DNA of 64,000 nt from NCBI RefSeq assembly GCF_003443735.1, contig NZ_CP031969.1, forward strand, positions 8,928,001-8,992,000, in the 5' to 3' direction. A model generated the notes under the pieces. That model was not told where the DNA came from, made no database searches, and was given only the letters and a program-made list of their open reading frames with translations. This document shows, one piece after another, positions 35,677 through 44,224 of this stretch (positions are counted from its first letter, which is position 1; each line of letters starts with the position of its first letter). Origin of the DNA: Streptomyces sp. CC0208. Its GTDB lineage: Bacteria > Actinomycetota > Actinomycetes > Streptomycetales > Streptomycetaceae. The translations under genes were made by a program, and so were the position numbers.

Positions 35677-36540
35677 TCAAGCCTCCTCGAACACCAGGTC
35701 CTCGGGCGCCTGAGTCATGAGTACGATCTGGCCGTGGGTGACTTCGACCACGTTGTTCAGTCCGGTGCAGCGCCTGCCGGTGGACGCGATGGTGAAGCGG
35801 TCCTGCACTCCGGCGAGATAGGCAGGGAAGCAGGTCAGCGAGCCGTTGTCGAGCCGGAGGTAGTCGACGAGTCGCCGGAACAGCTTGGACAGGATCACGA
35901 CGTCGTCGGTGAGCGAGGTCAGGCCCGTGACCTTGGCCCCGGTCGTGGTGGTGTCGCTCGGCCACAGACCTTGCGCCGGCGCCGTCCGTGCCTGTCGCAC
36001 GGCGGCGGTCAACTCGGTGCGCAGGCTGGGGAACAGGCTTCGATAGAACGTGGGGTAGACCAGGCCGGTGGCGATCAGGTGATGGTTCACCGTCGTCCGG
36101 AGCAGGTCGACGTCGACGTCGACATCGGTACCGCTGGCGCCCTCGGGGGTGCCCCGCCCGACGAGGGCGACGCAACGGCCATGGATGTCGGCGCCGTTGG
36201 TCAGGATGAAGCCGGGCACCGTGTCGGGCGTCGCCGCCGTCACGGTCTCGTCCGGCCCCTGGTCGACGTTCGTGAACCCCAGCCACGTTTGGAGTTCGTC
36301 ACGTGCGGCATGCGCGAAGTGGAGCGGCTGGTGCACACGGCTCGGCCCGTAGTGCGTCTCCAACGCGTCGATCGCGTCCAGCCGGAGCGTCGCGCGCCCC
36401 AGCGCATCGTGCTTGACGGCGCGTCCGCCACTTCCCACCAGGGCCCATTCTGTCGGGTCGTTCGGGGTGAAGTGGATGGTGTCGCCGTCCGGCTGTGTTC
36501 CCGTGATCTGGAACGATCCGTTGATGAGCAGCATCGTCAT
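35677..36540 (-). CDS. Nuclease-like (SNase/thermonuclease-like) protein, tentative
   Basis: 287-aa soluble protein. The N-terminal segment FQITGTQPDGDTIHFTPND, followed by ATLRLDAIDALETHYGPSRV and a helical QPLHFAHAARDELQTWLGF, has the order of the staphylococcal-nuclease fold (DGDT, then RLxxIDAxE). The usual third catalytic arginine is not obvious. The remaining half is unrecognised. GGGAG lies five nt before the ATG. In a locus of lysins and a lipase, a nuclease would fit an effector set, but activity is unproven. Confidence 0.5.
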   Translation of the reverse strand: MTMLLINGSFQITGTQPDGDTIHFTPNDPTEWALVGSGGRAVKHDALGRATLRLDAIDALETHYGPSRVHQPLHFAHAARDELQTWLGFTNVDQGPDETVTAATPDTVPGFILTNGADIHGRCVALVGRGTPEGASGTDVDVDVDLLRTTVNHHLIATGLVYPTFYRSLFPSLRTELTAAVRQARTAPAQGLWPSDTTTTGAKVTGLTSLTDDVVILSKLFRRLVDYLRLDNGSLTCFPAYLAGVQDRFTIASTGRRCTGLNNVVEVTHGQIVLMTQAPEDLVFEEA

Positions 36541-36709
36541 AGCGGCTCCCGAAGACTTGAACGGTTCGCGGGGGAAAGGCGAGATGCCTGCTGAACCACG
36601 CTATTCCCCAGTCGGGCGCTCTGCAATTGCTGCCGGTACCCGCCTCTTGGCGCGCTCCTGTTGGCGGTACGTCCTATGCTGAGACGGGGAGCCTTTGCTG
36701 GAGGTCGGG

Positions 36710-37972
36710 ATGGCCGACGAGAAAGCCTTCAAGAGTTCACGAAGCCCGACAAAACTCCGAGGAAACGCAATCACCTTCGCTTTCCTGTGGGTTACGTCGC
36801 TCTTGTTCGGCCGCACGGCGAACCCGGATGCGCCGAAGCAGGATGATTCTTACGAGCAGACCGGACGAACGAACGTCGTCCAGCTCCCGAAGATCCCGAA
36901 AGGGCTGTCCAGAGTTCACAGGACGGCCTGGCGTGAGCGGGCCGCCGCGCGCATTCTCTACTTGGAGCAGCAAGCGGATCGCGAGAGATGCCGGGCGGTT
37001 GAGGACCAAGCTGAGCAACGACAGCGGGAGAAGACCCTGGAGGGGATGGCACGGCACCTGGAAGAGGCGGGCCATGCCATCCGCGCACCGCGCCGCCTCT
37101 TCTCCGGAGCCGCAGCCCTCGAAAGGACCTGGGCAAACCTGCGCGCGACCGACGTCATGCTGCTCGGGCTGTGCTCACAAGAGGACCTGATCAGCCGGAG
37201 CACCGACGTGCTGGGCTATGTCCAGCAGCACCTTGCTCCGGGCAACCCGCTTCGGGTGAGGGCGGAGGCGGTCGCGGAGGGCATGGAGGTGAAAGGGCCT
37301 CAGCCGGGGGACCGAGGGCTCCTCGTCCTGGCTCTGAGCGCCTCGTACGACGCGCTGGATGCCGAGGTCAGGAGGGTTCGCAGCCTCAGCGTCATTCTGC
37401 GGATCGCCACCTTCTTCGTGCTCCTCGGTGCGGCTGGGCTCGCGCTCTGGGGCTGGTACTGCCCCGGTTCGCTGAACCTGTGTTTCATTCCGAAGGGAGA
37501 GCTCAACGTCGCGTGCCCCTCCGGAGAGGTCCCTCGGAACGGCAATGATGTTCCGAGTCACTACGCCCAGCACACGGACGTGCTCGTCACCGAGGCGGGA
37601 GGGCTGGCCGGAGCGGCTCTCACGGTGATCGCGTCATTGCGCCGGATTCAAGGAACGAGCACTCCCTACATGCTGCCGCTGTCCGCGGCCCTGCTGAAAT
37701 TTCCCACCGGGGCCCTGACCGCCTTCGTAGGGGTGCTGCTCATCAGGGGGGCGTTCATCCCCGGCCTGAGCGATCTGGATTCCAGCGCACAGATCATGGC
37801 GTGGGCTGTCATCTTCGGCGCTGCGCAGCACGTTGTGACGCGCTTCGTCGACGCCCGGGCCCGCGAAACGCTGTCGGACGTGGGGCGCGCGCAGACCGAC
37901 CCTGTACCGGGCACGCCGGGGACGGAACCGGTTCCCGCGCAGACAGGCAAAGGACGCACGGACGACGCGTGA
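36710..37972 (+). CDS. Uncharacterised membrane protein with N-terminal coiled coil
   Basis: 420-aa protein. The N-terminal half is charged and helical (ILYLEQQADRERCRAVEDQA), consistent with a coiled coil. The C-terminal half has about four hydrophobic segments (SVILRIATFFVLLGAAGLAL, EAGGLAGAALTVIASL, FPTGALTAFVGVLLIRGAFI, IMAWAVIFGAAQHVVTRF), followed by a hydrophilic tail. ATG at 36710 has GGAGG upstream; an in-frame TTG at 36695 precedes it. Codon usage is less G/C-biased than in neighbours. No domain recognised. It may be an inner-membrane anchor or an unrelated cargo gene. Confidence 0.7.
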   Translation: MADEKAFKSSRSPTKLRGNAITFAFLWVTSLLFGRTANPDAPKQDDSYEQTGRTNVVQLPKIPKGLSRVHRTAWRERAAARILYLEQQADRERCRAVEDQAEQRQREKTLEGMARHLEEAGHAIRAPRRLFSGAAALERTWANLRATDVMLLGLCSQEDLISRSTDVLGYVQQHLAPGNPLRVRAEAVAEGMEVKGPQPGDRGLLVLALSASYDALDAEVRRVRSLSVILRIATFFVLLGAAGLALWGWYCPGSLNLCFIPKGELNVACPSGEVPRNGNDVPSHYAQHTDVLVTEAGGLAGAALTVIASLRRIQGTSTPYMLPLSAALLKFPTGALTAFVGVLLIRGAFIPGLSDLDSSAQIMAWAVIFGAAQHVVTRFVDARARETLSDVGRAQTDPVPGTPGTEPVPAQTGKGRTDDA

Positions 37973-38081
37973 AGCACGCGAGTGTGCCCTTCGGCCGCAT
38001 GTCGGTTTCCTCCAGCGACTCGCGCGCAGCCGCTTCGTGGGGGCTCGCCGGGGTCGATCACTCCGCCCGGGAGTTCCCTAG

Positions 38082-38279
38082 GACCGGTTCGCCGATCCCG
38101 ATGTCCTCGAACAGCATCTGCTGTGGATGTTCGTGCCAGCCGCATTCGCCGACAGGCCGTTCAGGTACGACAGCAGACAGGAGGACGGCGCGAGTGGTCG
38201 CGCAACGGAGCTTACGGAGGAGCTGCGGGCTCGGATCTTCACGTGGGAACGGTTGACCGCCTGCCAGCCCAGCAGTTGA
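38082..38279 (+). pseudogene. Coding-like C-terminal fragment, 5' end lost
   Basis: A 65-codon frame after a TAG reads with strongly protein-like composition (DRFADPDVLEQHLLWMFVPA, then TEELRARIFTWERLTACQPS) and ends at TGA 38277-38279. It has no start codon context. It abuts the IS5-type remnant, so I take it as the tail of a gene truncated by the insertion. Family unknown. Confidence 0.4.
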
Positions 38280-38720
38280 TGCCGGCCTCCGGCGAGAGCG
38301 TCGATGATGCCGTTCTCACGGGCCGCCCGGACATCGTGGACCGCCCGGGCAGGGCAGCCGACGCCCACAGGCGACGTTCCCTGGGGACGGCGATGACCTG
38401 CACGTTCATGCCGTGATTCTTGTGTTTGCCGCCAATAGAAGGGCTGGTCGGCGGCGATCCGGTTGATCGGCGGCAGCGTCCCGTCCAGGATCACGAACGC
38501 CTTCGTCGACGCGGCCTTGACGGCTTCCTCGCGAGCGTGGGTGCGAGAACGGCCAGGAGTTCGACGGCTTCGGTGACGTAACGGTAGACGGTGGTGGTGC
38601 CGATGCCGAAGCCGGCCGCGAGCCACGTTGCGGAACACGCCGTGTCAGCCTTGGGTGTAGTGCCGAAGGCCCTCCGCCCGCCCACCCGCCACACCACGTG
38701 AGTTGACCGGTCAACCACGG
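38280..38720 (-). pseudogene. IS5-type transposase remnant, several frameshifts
   Basis: Reading leftward, fragments match streptomycete IS5-group transposases across different frames: WLAAGFGIGTTTVYRYVTEA with VELLAVLAPTLAR (helix-turn-helix part), KAFVILDGTLPPINRIAADQ (first catalytic Asp), and GMNVQVIAVP with a following ALPG. The order is right but frames change at least twice and the C-terminal third is missing. No inverted repeats were recognised. It separates the lysin locus from the giant-protein locus. Confidence 0.65.
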
Positions 38721-39017
38721 CTGCTGTGTCATTCGCCGTCGCCAGCTGCCCGGTTTGACACTGCCGCAAACGCGACGCCTACTGGAACAAAGAGGCTCGA
38801 CAAGACGGCAATCGAAACATTCCCCAGGAGTCTCGCTGTGCGTCAAACTCTTCCAGCAGCCACGTTGTGGGCGAGGACAGCTCATCTGACGGTACGGCAG
38901 TCTGCCTGACGCGCAGCCAACCCGTTGCCCGACCTTTCGGGCGGAGTAAGAAGCCATGAGCCCGCGAACTGGGACGGCCTTTCTGACTGCCGGAGCACAA
39001 GAACGAAGGAGAGCCCG

Positions 39018-39326
39018 ATGACAGTCGATTCCAGAGGCAACTGGGACGTACATCAGACCAATGGCGCGACGGTGCATATGAACCTGGACCAGGACCGGGC
39101 AGGAAACGTATCGGGTGACGCCTTCGTCAACGGCGTTCACGGCGGCTGCCAGGGATTCGTCCGAGGCGACGACTTTCTGGTCACCATCGCGTGGGACAAC
39201 GGTCCGAAGGGGCGGTACACGGGCCATCTCGGCCTCGACTTGCGTCTCTCGGGCGAAACCGTAGACATCAACAACCCGGGAAGCACGGCTACTTGGTTCT
39301 CGGACCCCTTGCCGGCGATGGTCTGA
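39018..39326 (+). CDS. Small uncharacterised beta-rich protein (102 aa)
   Basis: ATG at 39018 follows AAGGAGA. The product is short and soluble with alternating beta-strand pattern (GNWDVHQTNGATVHMNLDQD, GRYTGHLGLDLRLSGETVDI). It resembles small lectin- or avidin-like barrels only in general character. First gene of the rightward run leading to the giant proteins. Function unknown. Confidence 0.6.
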   Translation: MTVDSRGNWDVHQTNGATVHMNLDQDRAGNVSGDAFVNGVHGGCQGFVRGDDFLVTIAWDNGPKGRYTGHLGLDLRLSGETVDINNPGSTATWFSDPLPAMV

Positions 39327-39401
39327 GAAGCGGGTGCCCATCGATCTTGGACCCCGCCGCCAGGCAGGGCGAAGACAGGCTCCAAGAGGCTCTTGACCCG
39401 C

Positions 39402-39830
39402 ATGCGGCGAATACCGGCAGTACATTTTCGTGGTGAGCTTGAGGTGAATGGTCAGCCCGTACGCTTCATCACGAAGGAGCACGGCGTTCCGGCGCCCCGT
39501 CTGATGCGCTCCCGGCCGGGGCAGGGCTCCGCCGACGACCACTTCATCGAGGACGGCCAAGCCGCGTCCAGCCCAGCCAACCCGTTCCACGTCGACCTGG
39601 ACTACGGACACCGCGACGCCGCGGTCGGCAACGGGAACCTCAACGACATGTATCTCGTCAAGCGACGCTCCGGAGAGCAGTACGCCGGCCGGGACACACC
39701 CGGGGGCGTTGGAGCGCCCGGCACCTTCTTCAAGACCGATGTCGACTTCCGCGGACATCTGATCGACGTGTGCAACGACGGAAGGGTCCTGTTCACCCGC
39801 GAGTGGACCGTCAACTGCCAGGTGTCGTGA
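39402..39830 (+). CDS. Small uncharacterised protein (about 142 aa)
   Basis: The frame has coding-like composition throughout (VNGQPVRFITKEHGVPAPRL, FHVDLDYGHRDAAVGNGNLN, FFKTDVDFRGHLIDVCNDGR). The start is uncertain: ATG at 39402 is proposed, TTG at 39393 is possible, and neither has a good ribosome site. It ends 10 bp before the next gene, which has GGAG in its leader, so the two are probably co-transcribed. No domain recognised. Confidence 0.55.
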   Translation: MRRIPAVHFRGELEVNGQPVRFITKEHGVPAPRLMRSRPGQGSADDHFIEDGQAASSPANPFHVDLDYGHRDAAVGNGNLNDMYLVKRRSGEQYAGRDTPGGVGAPGTFFKTDVDFRGHLIDVCNDGRVLFTREWTVNCQVS

Positions 39831-39839
39831 GGAGCCCCT

Positions 39840-40178
39840 ATGAACGACGAAACCCCCCGACTGGCCGGTGACTTCTGGGTCTACCCGTCCCTCCACGAGG
39901 TGACCGGCACGTCGGTGCGTGTCAACGTGGCGATAGCGGTGGAACAGCCCTTCGACCTCCAGGACTCCGACGTAGCCGTCGAACTCGTCGCCGGCGGACA
40001 GTCCCTGAGCGTCGCGGAAGCACCCGTCCCCGGCCCGCTGCCCGCCATCCAGATGACCGGCGCCAACGCGTACGCCCTGTACCGCTTCGACAACCCGGAC
40101 GGTCTCGCCCCTGAGTCGGTCACGGTGACGGTGCGCGGCGGCAGCGCGACGTTCGACGTGTCACTTGCCGTCGGCTAG
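39840..40178 (+). CDS. Small uncharacterised beta-sandwich-like protein (112 aa)
   Basis: ATG at 39840 is preceded by GGAG. The sequence is predicted beta-rich (VRVNVAIAVEQPFDLQDSDV, ALYRFDNPDGLAPESVTVTV) and acidic, like an immunoglobulin-like or tail-fibre-type domain in general character only. It is tightly spaced with the WD40 gene downstream (29 bp). Function unknown. Confidence 0.6.
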   Translation: MNDETPRLAGDFWVYPSLHEVTGTSVRVNVAIAVEQPFDLQDSDVAVELVAGGQSLSVAEAPVPGPLPAIQMTGANAYALYRFDNPDGLAPESVTVTVRGGSATFDVSLAVG

Positions 40179-40207
40179 GCACATTCCGGCATGAGGAGGA
40201 CCCGGTC

Positions 40208-41281
40208 ATGAGCGAGCCCGGTACCGTCGCTCTTCGCGCCCCGCAGAACGGCTCGGTCCAGGCCGTCGCCTTCAGTCCGGACAACGCGCGCTTTGCCACC
40301 GGCGGCAGCGACACCCACCTGCGGGTGCGCTCGATCGGCATCGGGGCACCGCCGCTGGAGGTGCCCACCGACGGAGCCGTGTCCGGCATGGCCTTCAGCC
40401 CGGACGGCACCAGGATCGCCGTGTCCGACTTCGAGCAGGTGTTCCTGCGGGACAGTGCCACCGGCACGGCCCTGTGGCAGGGACCGCTCGACCCGGGCAA
40501 CTCGGTGAACTCCGTGCGGTTCGGCCCGGAGGGGCGGCTCATCGTGGCCACCGACACCCTGGTCGCCGTACTCGACCAGGCCTCCGGAGAGATCAAGCAG
40601 CGCATCACCGTCAACCCGCCGCTGATCGCGGATGTGGACCTGAGCCGGGACGGCACTCGGATCGCGCTGGCCGTGGACGAACGCCACGGCGGAAACCACC
40701 ATCACGCCGGATCCGCTCGGGTGCACGACGTGGCCACCGGCAAGGAGATCTCGCGGCTCACCCCGAAGGATGCCGTTTTCGCCGTCGCGTTCAGCCCGGA
40801 CGGGCTGAACGTGTTGTGCTGCGCCGCGGACGACACCACCCGGATGTTCGAGGCGCAGAGCGGCAAGCAGGTGTGGCCCACTCCGGAGGACATCGACGAC
40901 CAGGTCACCGCCCCGAGCTGCCTGGCCTTCGACCCCAAGGGCAAATGGACCGTGGTCGGCGGCTCCGACGGGTTCGCCCGGGTCCTGGACGCGGACACCG
41001 GCGTCGAGCGGGGCCGGGCGCCCAAGCTGAACCTCGGCCAGCCGGAGGACCAGAGCTTCGGAGCGGTCACCCATGTCGCGTTCAGCCCGAACGGCAAGCA
41101 CGCGGCCAGCGCGTCCATCGACAACGTCGTACGGCTGTTCAACGTCGAGGGCAAGGAGCTGTACACCGTGTCCACCGACGAGGTACTGGCGTTGCGGTTC
41201 AGCCCGAACGGCCGCTGGCTGGGCGTCGGCACCATGAACGGCGCGCTGGTGATCGACAACGGCGAAGCGAACCAGGGGTGA
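40208..41281 (+). CDS. WD40-type beta-propeller protein
   Basis: 357-aa protein of about seven WD40-like blades, each with a pattern of the VQAVAFSPDNARFATGGSD kind. Examples are VSGMAFSPDGTRIAVSD, VFAVAFSPDGLNVLCCAADD, VTHVAFSPNGKHAASASIDN and ALRFSPNGRWLGVGT. No kinase, membrane or signal segment is attached. GAGGA lies upstream of the ATG. Such propellers are protein-interaction scaffolds. It is followed after 5 bp by the DUF6603-like giant gene, suggesting a shared complex. Confidence 0.85.
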   Translation: MSEPGTVALRAPQNGSVQAVAFSPDNARFATGGSDTHLRVRSIGIGAPPLEVPTDGAVSGMAFSPDGTRIAVSDFEQVFLRDSATGTALWQGPLDPGNSVNSVRFGPEGRLIVATDTLVAVLDQASGEIKQRITVNPPLIADVDLSRDGTRIALAVDERHGGNHHHAGSARVHDVATGKEISRLTPKDAVFAVAFSPDGLNVLCCAADDTTRMFEAQSGKQVWPTPEDIDDQVTAPSCLAFDPKGKWTVVGGSDGFARVLDADTGVERGRAPKLNLGQPEDQSFGAVTHVAFSPNGKHAASASIDNVVRLFNVEGKELYTVSTDEVLALRFSPNGRWLGVGTMNGALVIDNGEANQG

Positions 41282-41286
41282 GCCGC

Positions 41287-44184
41287 ATGGACCCGCACGC
41301 ACTCCTCCAGCAGGTCGCCGGCCAACTGTGCGCGCTGGCCAAGGACGCCGTCGACGGCCTGGTCCGCTCCTTGCCCGAGCTCGGCGAGGACCCCTCGGCA
41401 GCCGGGACCGTGCTCGCCGGGCGGCTGTTCGCCGTGCACGACAAACTGCCGCCCGGTAACTCGCTGGTGGAGCTGGTACGGGAGGCGCTCGGCGACCTCG
41501 ACGCAGCCTCGCCCGTACGGCTGCACGGCTGGCGTCGGGCCCCCGGCGCGCCCCTCGGCGTGGCCCTGGTGTTCGATGGCCACGGCGGAGCCGCGGGCGG
41601 ACGCGCCGTGCTCGGAGTGACCCCTGACGGACCGGTCTTCGACGTGGTCGTCACTCCAGGGACGGCCCTTACCCTGCCCCAGACGGTCCACGGGCCGTGG
41701 AGCGTGGAGGCGACCGTCACCGCCGCCCAGGGCTGGGACGCCGCCTTCGGGCCGGGCCTGCCGCCCGCGGCGCCCGGTGGCAGCGCCGCGATCCGGCTGC
41801 GCCGCACCGGCAGGCTCACCGCCGGAATGACCGACGGCCCCGGCGTGAGCGTCGACGGCGTCGGTCTGGCCGTGACCTCGGAGCCGGGCACCCCCGCCGT
41901 TGTCGATCTGGAGTTGCAGGGGTTCACCGCCGCCGTGCTGCCGGCCGCGCTCGCCCGTCTCCTCGGCATCGAGGGCGCGAGCCCGATGTCGGGTCCGCCC
42001 GTGTCCGTCGTCCTGCGCGCCGACCGGGCCGAAGGCCTGCGCTTCGCCGGCACCGGCGGCCTCACGGTCCCTCTCCCGCTTCGGCTGAACGCCCCGGCGG
42101 TGTCCAGCCGGGGCGCCGCCCTGGAGCTGACCGCGGACGGGGGCGAGCCACTGCTGGCCGTGTCGGTGTCGGCCAGCGCCGGGCTTCCGGGCCTGCCGCT
42201 GAGCGTCCACCTGGAGCGCGCCGGGATCGAGCTGCCCGTTACGTTCACTCCGGCGCACCCCCCGGGCCTCGACCCGAGCCGACTGCGCGAGCTGTTCCCG
42301 GACGGCATCGGCACCGAGCTGAACGTGCCGCCCATCTCCGGCGGCGGCCTGGTCCGGCGCACCTCCGACCAGGGCTACGGGGGGCTGATCTCCGTCGATC
42401 TCGGGGTGCTGCGCGTCCAGGCGGTCGCCCTGTTCCGGCCGCCCGACGGCCAGGCCCCCACCAGCTTCCTGGCGCTGCTCGCCGCCCAGTTCCCGACCCC
42501 CGGCATCCAACTCGGCCTGGGCTTCGCGCTCGACGCGGTCGGTGGTCTGGTCGGGGTGAACCGGCGCGCCGATGTCACCGCCCTGCAGCAGCTCGTCGGT
42601 GACGGCAATGCCGACCATGTGCTGTTCCCCGACCGCGCGGTGGAACGCGCCCCGGAGATCATCGGCTCGCTCGGCTCGGCGTTCCCAGTCGCTGCCGGGC
42701 GCGTCCTGGTCGGGCCGATGATCCGCCTCAACTGGGGCGGCCGGTGGGTGTCCCTGTCCGGGGCGATCATTCTCGAACTGCCCGCGCCGGCACGCGCTCT
42801 GCTGCTGGGACGGCTGCTGGTCGGGCTGCTCGACCCGGCCGTGCCGCTCATCCGCCTCCAGGCTTGTGTGCTCGGTCGGATCGAACCGGCCGTCCCGCTG
42901 GTCGAGGTGCTGGTGTCGCTGTCAGGTTCGTGGATCGTCGGGCTCGCCGTGCGCGGCGAGATGTATCTGCTCGTACGCGGCGGCGGGCAGCCGGAGTTCG
43001 TCCTGTCCGCCGGCGGATTCCACCCCCGCTACACCCGCCCGGCCCGGGTGCCCGCGCTGGACCGGCTCCAGGTGGACCTGGCCCCCGGCCAGGGCTGGGG
43101 GCTCCGCATGGAGGCCTATTTCGCGGTCACCTCCAACGCGGTGATGTTCGGCGGCCAGGTCCAGCTGGACGCCACGATCGCCGGCTGCGGGGTGACGGGC
43201 TGGCTGGGTCTGGACGCGCTGTTCGTCTTCGACCCGGTGTTCGCGTTCTCCGTGCACGTCCGCGCCGGAGTGGCGGTACGCGCCTTCGGGCGCCGACTGG
43301 CCGGGATCGCCCTGGACTTCACGCTGGAGGGGCCCGCCCCCTGGCATGCCTTCGGCACCGGCAGCATCGCGGTGCTGTTCTGGGACGTCGAGCTGGACTT
43401 CGACATCCGCTGGGGCTCGCCGCCCGCCGTGGAGCAGAAGGCCGGACGCCCGCCGATCGACGCGCTGACCCCCGAACTGGCGCAGTCGAAGGCCTGGGCG
43501 GCGGAGCGGCCGACCGCCGAACGCACCGCGTTGGTGTTCACCAGGGAAGCGAACGAGAAGCTGAACCAGGGCACCCTCGTGCACCCCGACGCCACCCTGC
43601 GCGTCTCGCAGCGTGTGGTCCCGCTGGGCGTGCCGATCTCCCGTTTCGAGCGGCGCCCGGTGCCGGCCCAGACCTGGACGATCAAGGAGATCACCCTCGG
43701 AACCACCCAGCCCGCCGCCGGACTCCCCTCGCTGTCCGAGCGGTTCGTGCCCGGAGAGTTCTTCGACCTCACCGAAGACGCCCAACTCAGCGAGCCCGCC
43801 TTCGTCAGCCGCGCGTGCGGACTGCGGGCACGCAGCGACGGCATCGTTCTCGGCGCCGGCCACCGCGTGGACGACGGCTATGAGACCGGCTACGAACCCC
43901 CGCTGCCCGAGCGGGAGTTCTCCTTGTGGCCCGGGCTGTTCCGCCTCGAGTCCGTCTTCGGTGCCAGCGCCGCCGAACGGCTCGAGCACTGGCGTACACC
44001 AGCGGCGACCATCAAGGTGCGCCCCGCCAAGTTGAGCGTTGCGGCCACCGATTCGCTTCAGCCGCTCCTGGACGACGTCACCCTGGTCGACGCCACCGCC
44101 GACGCCTGGGAGGCGATGAGCGGCCGACTCGACCAGCCGCAGGAGGCGTTGCGGCTCCTCGAGAGCTGGGAGGTCGGACGATGA
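41287..44184 (+). CDS. Large DUF6603-type protein, function unknown
   Basis: 965-aa soluble protein. I recognise it as a DUF6603-domain protein. The central part is a long run of amphipathic beta-strands with repeated short motifs (LNWGGRWVSLSGAIILELPA, LLVGLLDPAVPLIRLQACVL, GMRMEAYFAV-like strands, LDATIAGCGVTGWLGLDALF), which looks like a large beta-solenoid or shell. The last about 250 residues are more polar. ATG at 41287 is 5 bp after the WD40 gene; the longer upstream frame is a shadow of the propeller. No signal peptide, catalytic motif or membrane helix is evident. Confidence 0.75.
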   Translation: MDPHALLQQVAGQLCALAKDAVDGLVRSLPELGEDPSAAGTVLAGRLFAVHDKLPPGNSLVELVREALGDLDAASPVRLHGWRRAPGAPLGVALVFDGHGGAAGGRAVLGVTPDGPVFDVVVTPGTALTLPQTVHGPWSVEATVTAAQGWDAAFGPGLPPAAPGGSAAIRLRRTGRLTAGMTDGPGVSVDGVGLAVTSEPGTPAVVDLELQGFTAAVLPAALARLLGIEGASPMSGPPVSVVLRADRAEGLRFAGTGGLTVPLPLRLNAPAVSSRGAALELTADGGEPLLAVSVSASAGLPGLPLSVHLERAGIELPVTFTPAHPPGLDPSRLRELFPDGIGTELNVPPISGGGLVRRTSDQGYGGLISVDLGVLRVQAVALFRPPDGQAPTSFLALLAAQFPTPGIQLGLGFALDAVGGLVGVNRRADVTALQQLVGDGNADHVLFPDRAVERAPEIIGSLGSAFPVAAGRVLVGPMIRLNWGGRWVSLSGAIILELPAPARALLLGRLLVGLLDPAVPLIRLQACVLGRIEPAVPLVEVLVSLSGSWIVGLAVRGEMYLLVRGGGQPEFVLSAGGFHPRYTRPARVPALDRLQVDLAPGQGWGLRMEAYFAVTSNAVMFGGQVQLDATIAGCGVTGWLGLDALFVFDPVFAFSVHVRAGVAVRAFGRRLAGIALDFTLEGPAPWHAFGTGSIAVLFWDVELDFDIRWGSPPAVEQKAGRPPIDALTPELAQSKAWAAERPTAERTALVFTREANEKLNQGTLVHPDATLRVSQRVVPLGVPISRFERRPVPAQTWTIKEITLGTTQPAAGLPSLSERFVPGEFFDLTEDAQLSEPAFVSRACGLRARSDGIVLGAGHRVDDGYETGYEPPLPEREFSLWPGLFRLESVFGASAAERLEHWRTPAATIKVRPAKLSVAATDSLQPLLDDVTLVDATADAWEAMSGRLDQPQEALRLLESWEVGR

Positions 44185-44224
44185 CCGCGCCCCGCCCCCA
44201 GCGCCGAGCAGGCGGGAGCGTCGT

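Noticed and set aside
29494..37972. Complete prophage
   Set aside because: Lysin-like proteins are present but no capsid, portal, terminase, tail sheath or integrase was recognised in the window.
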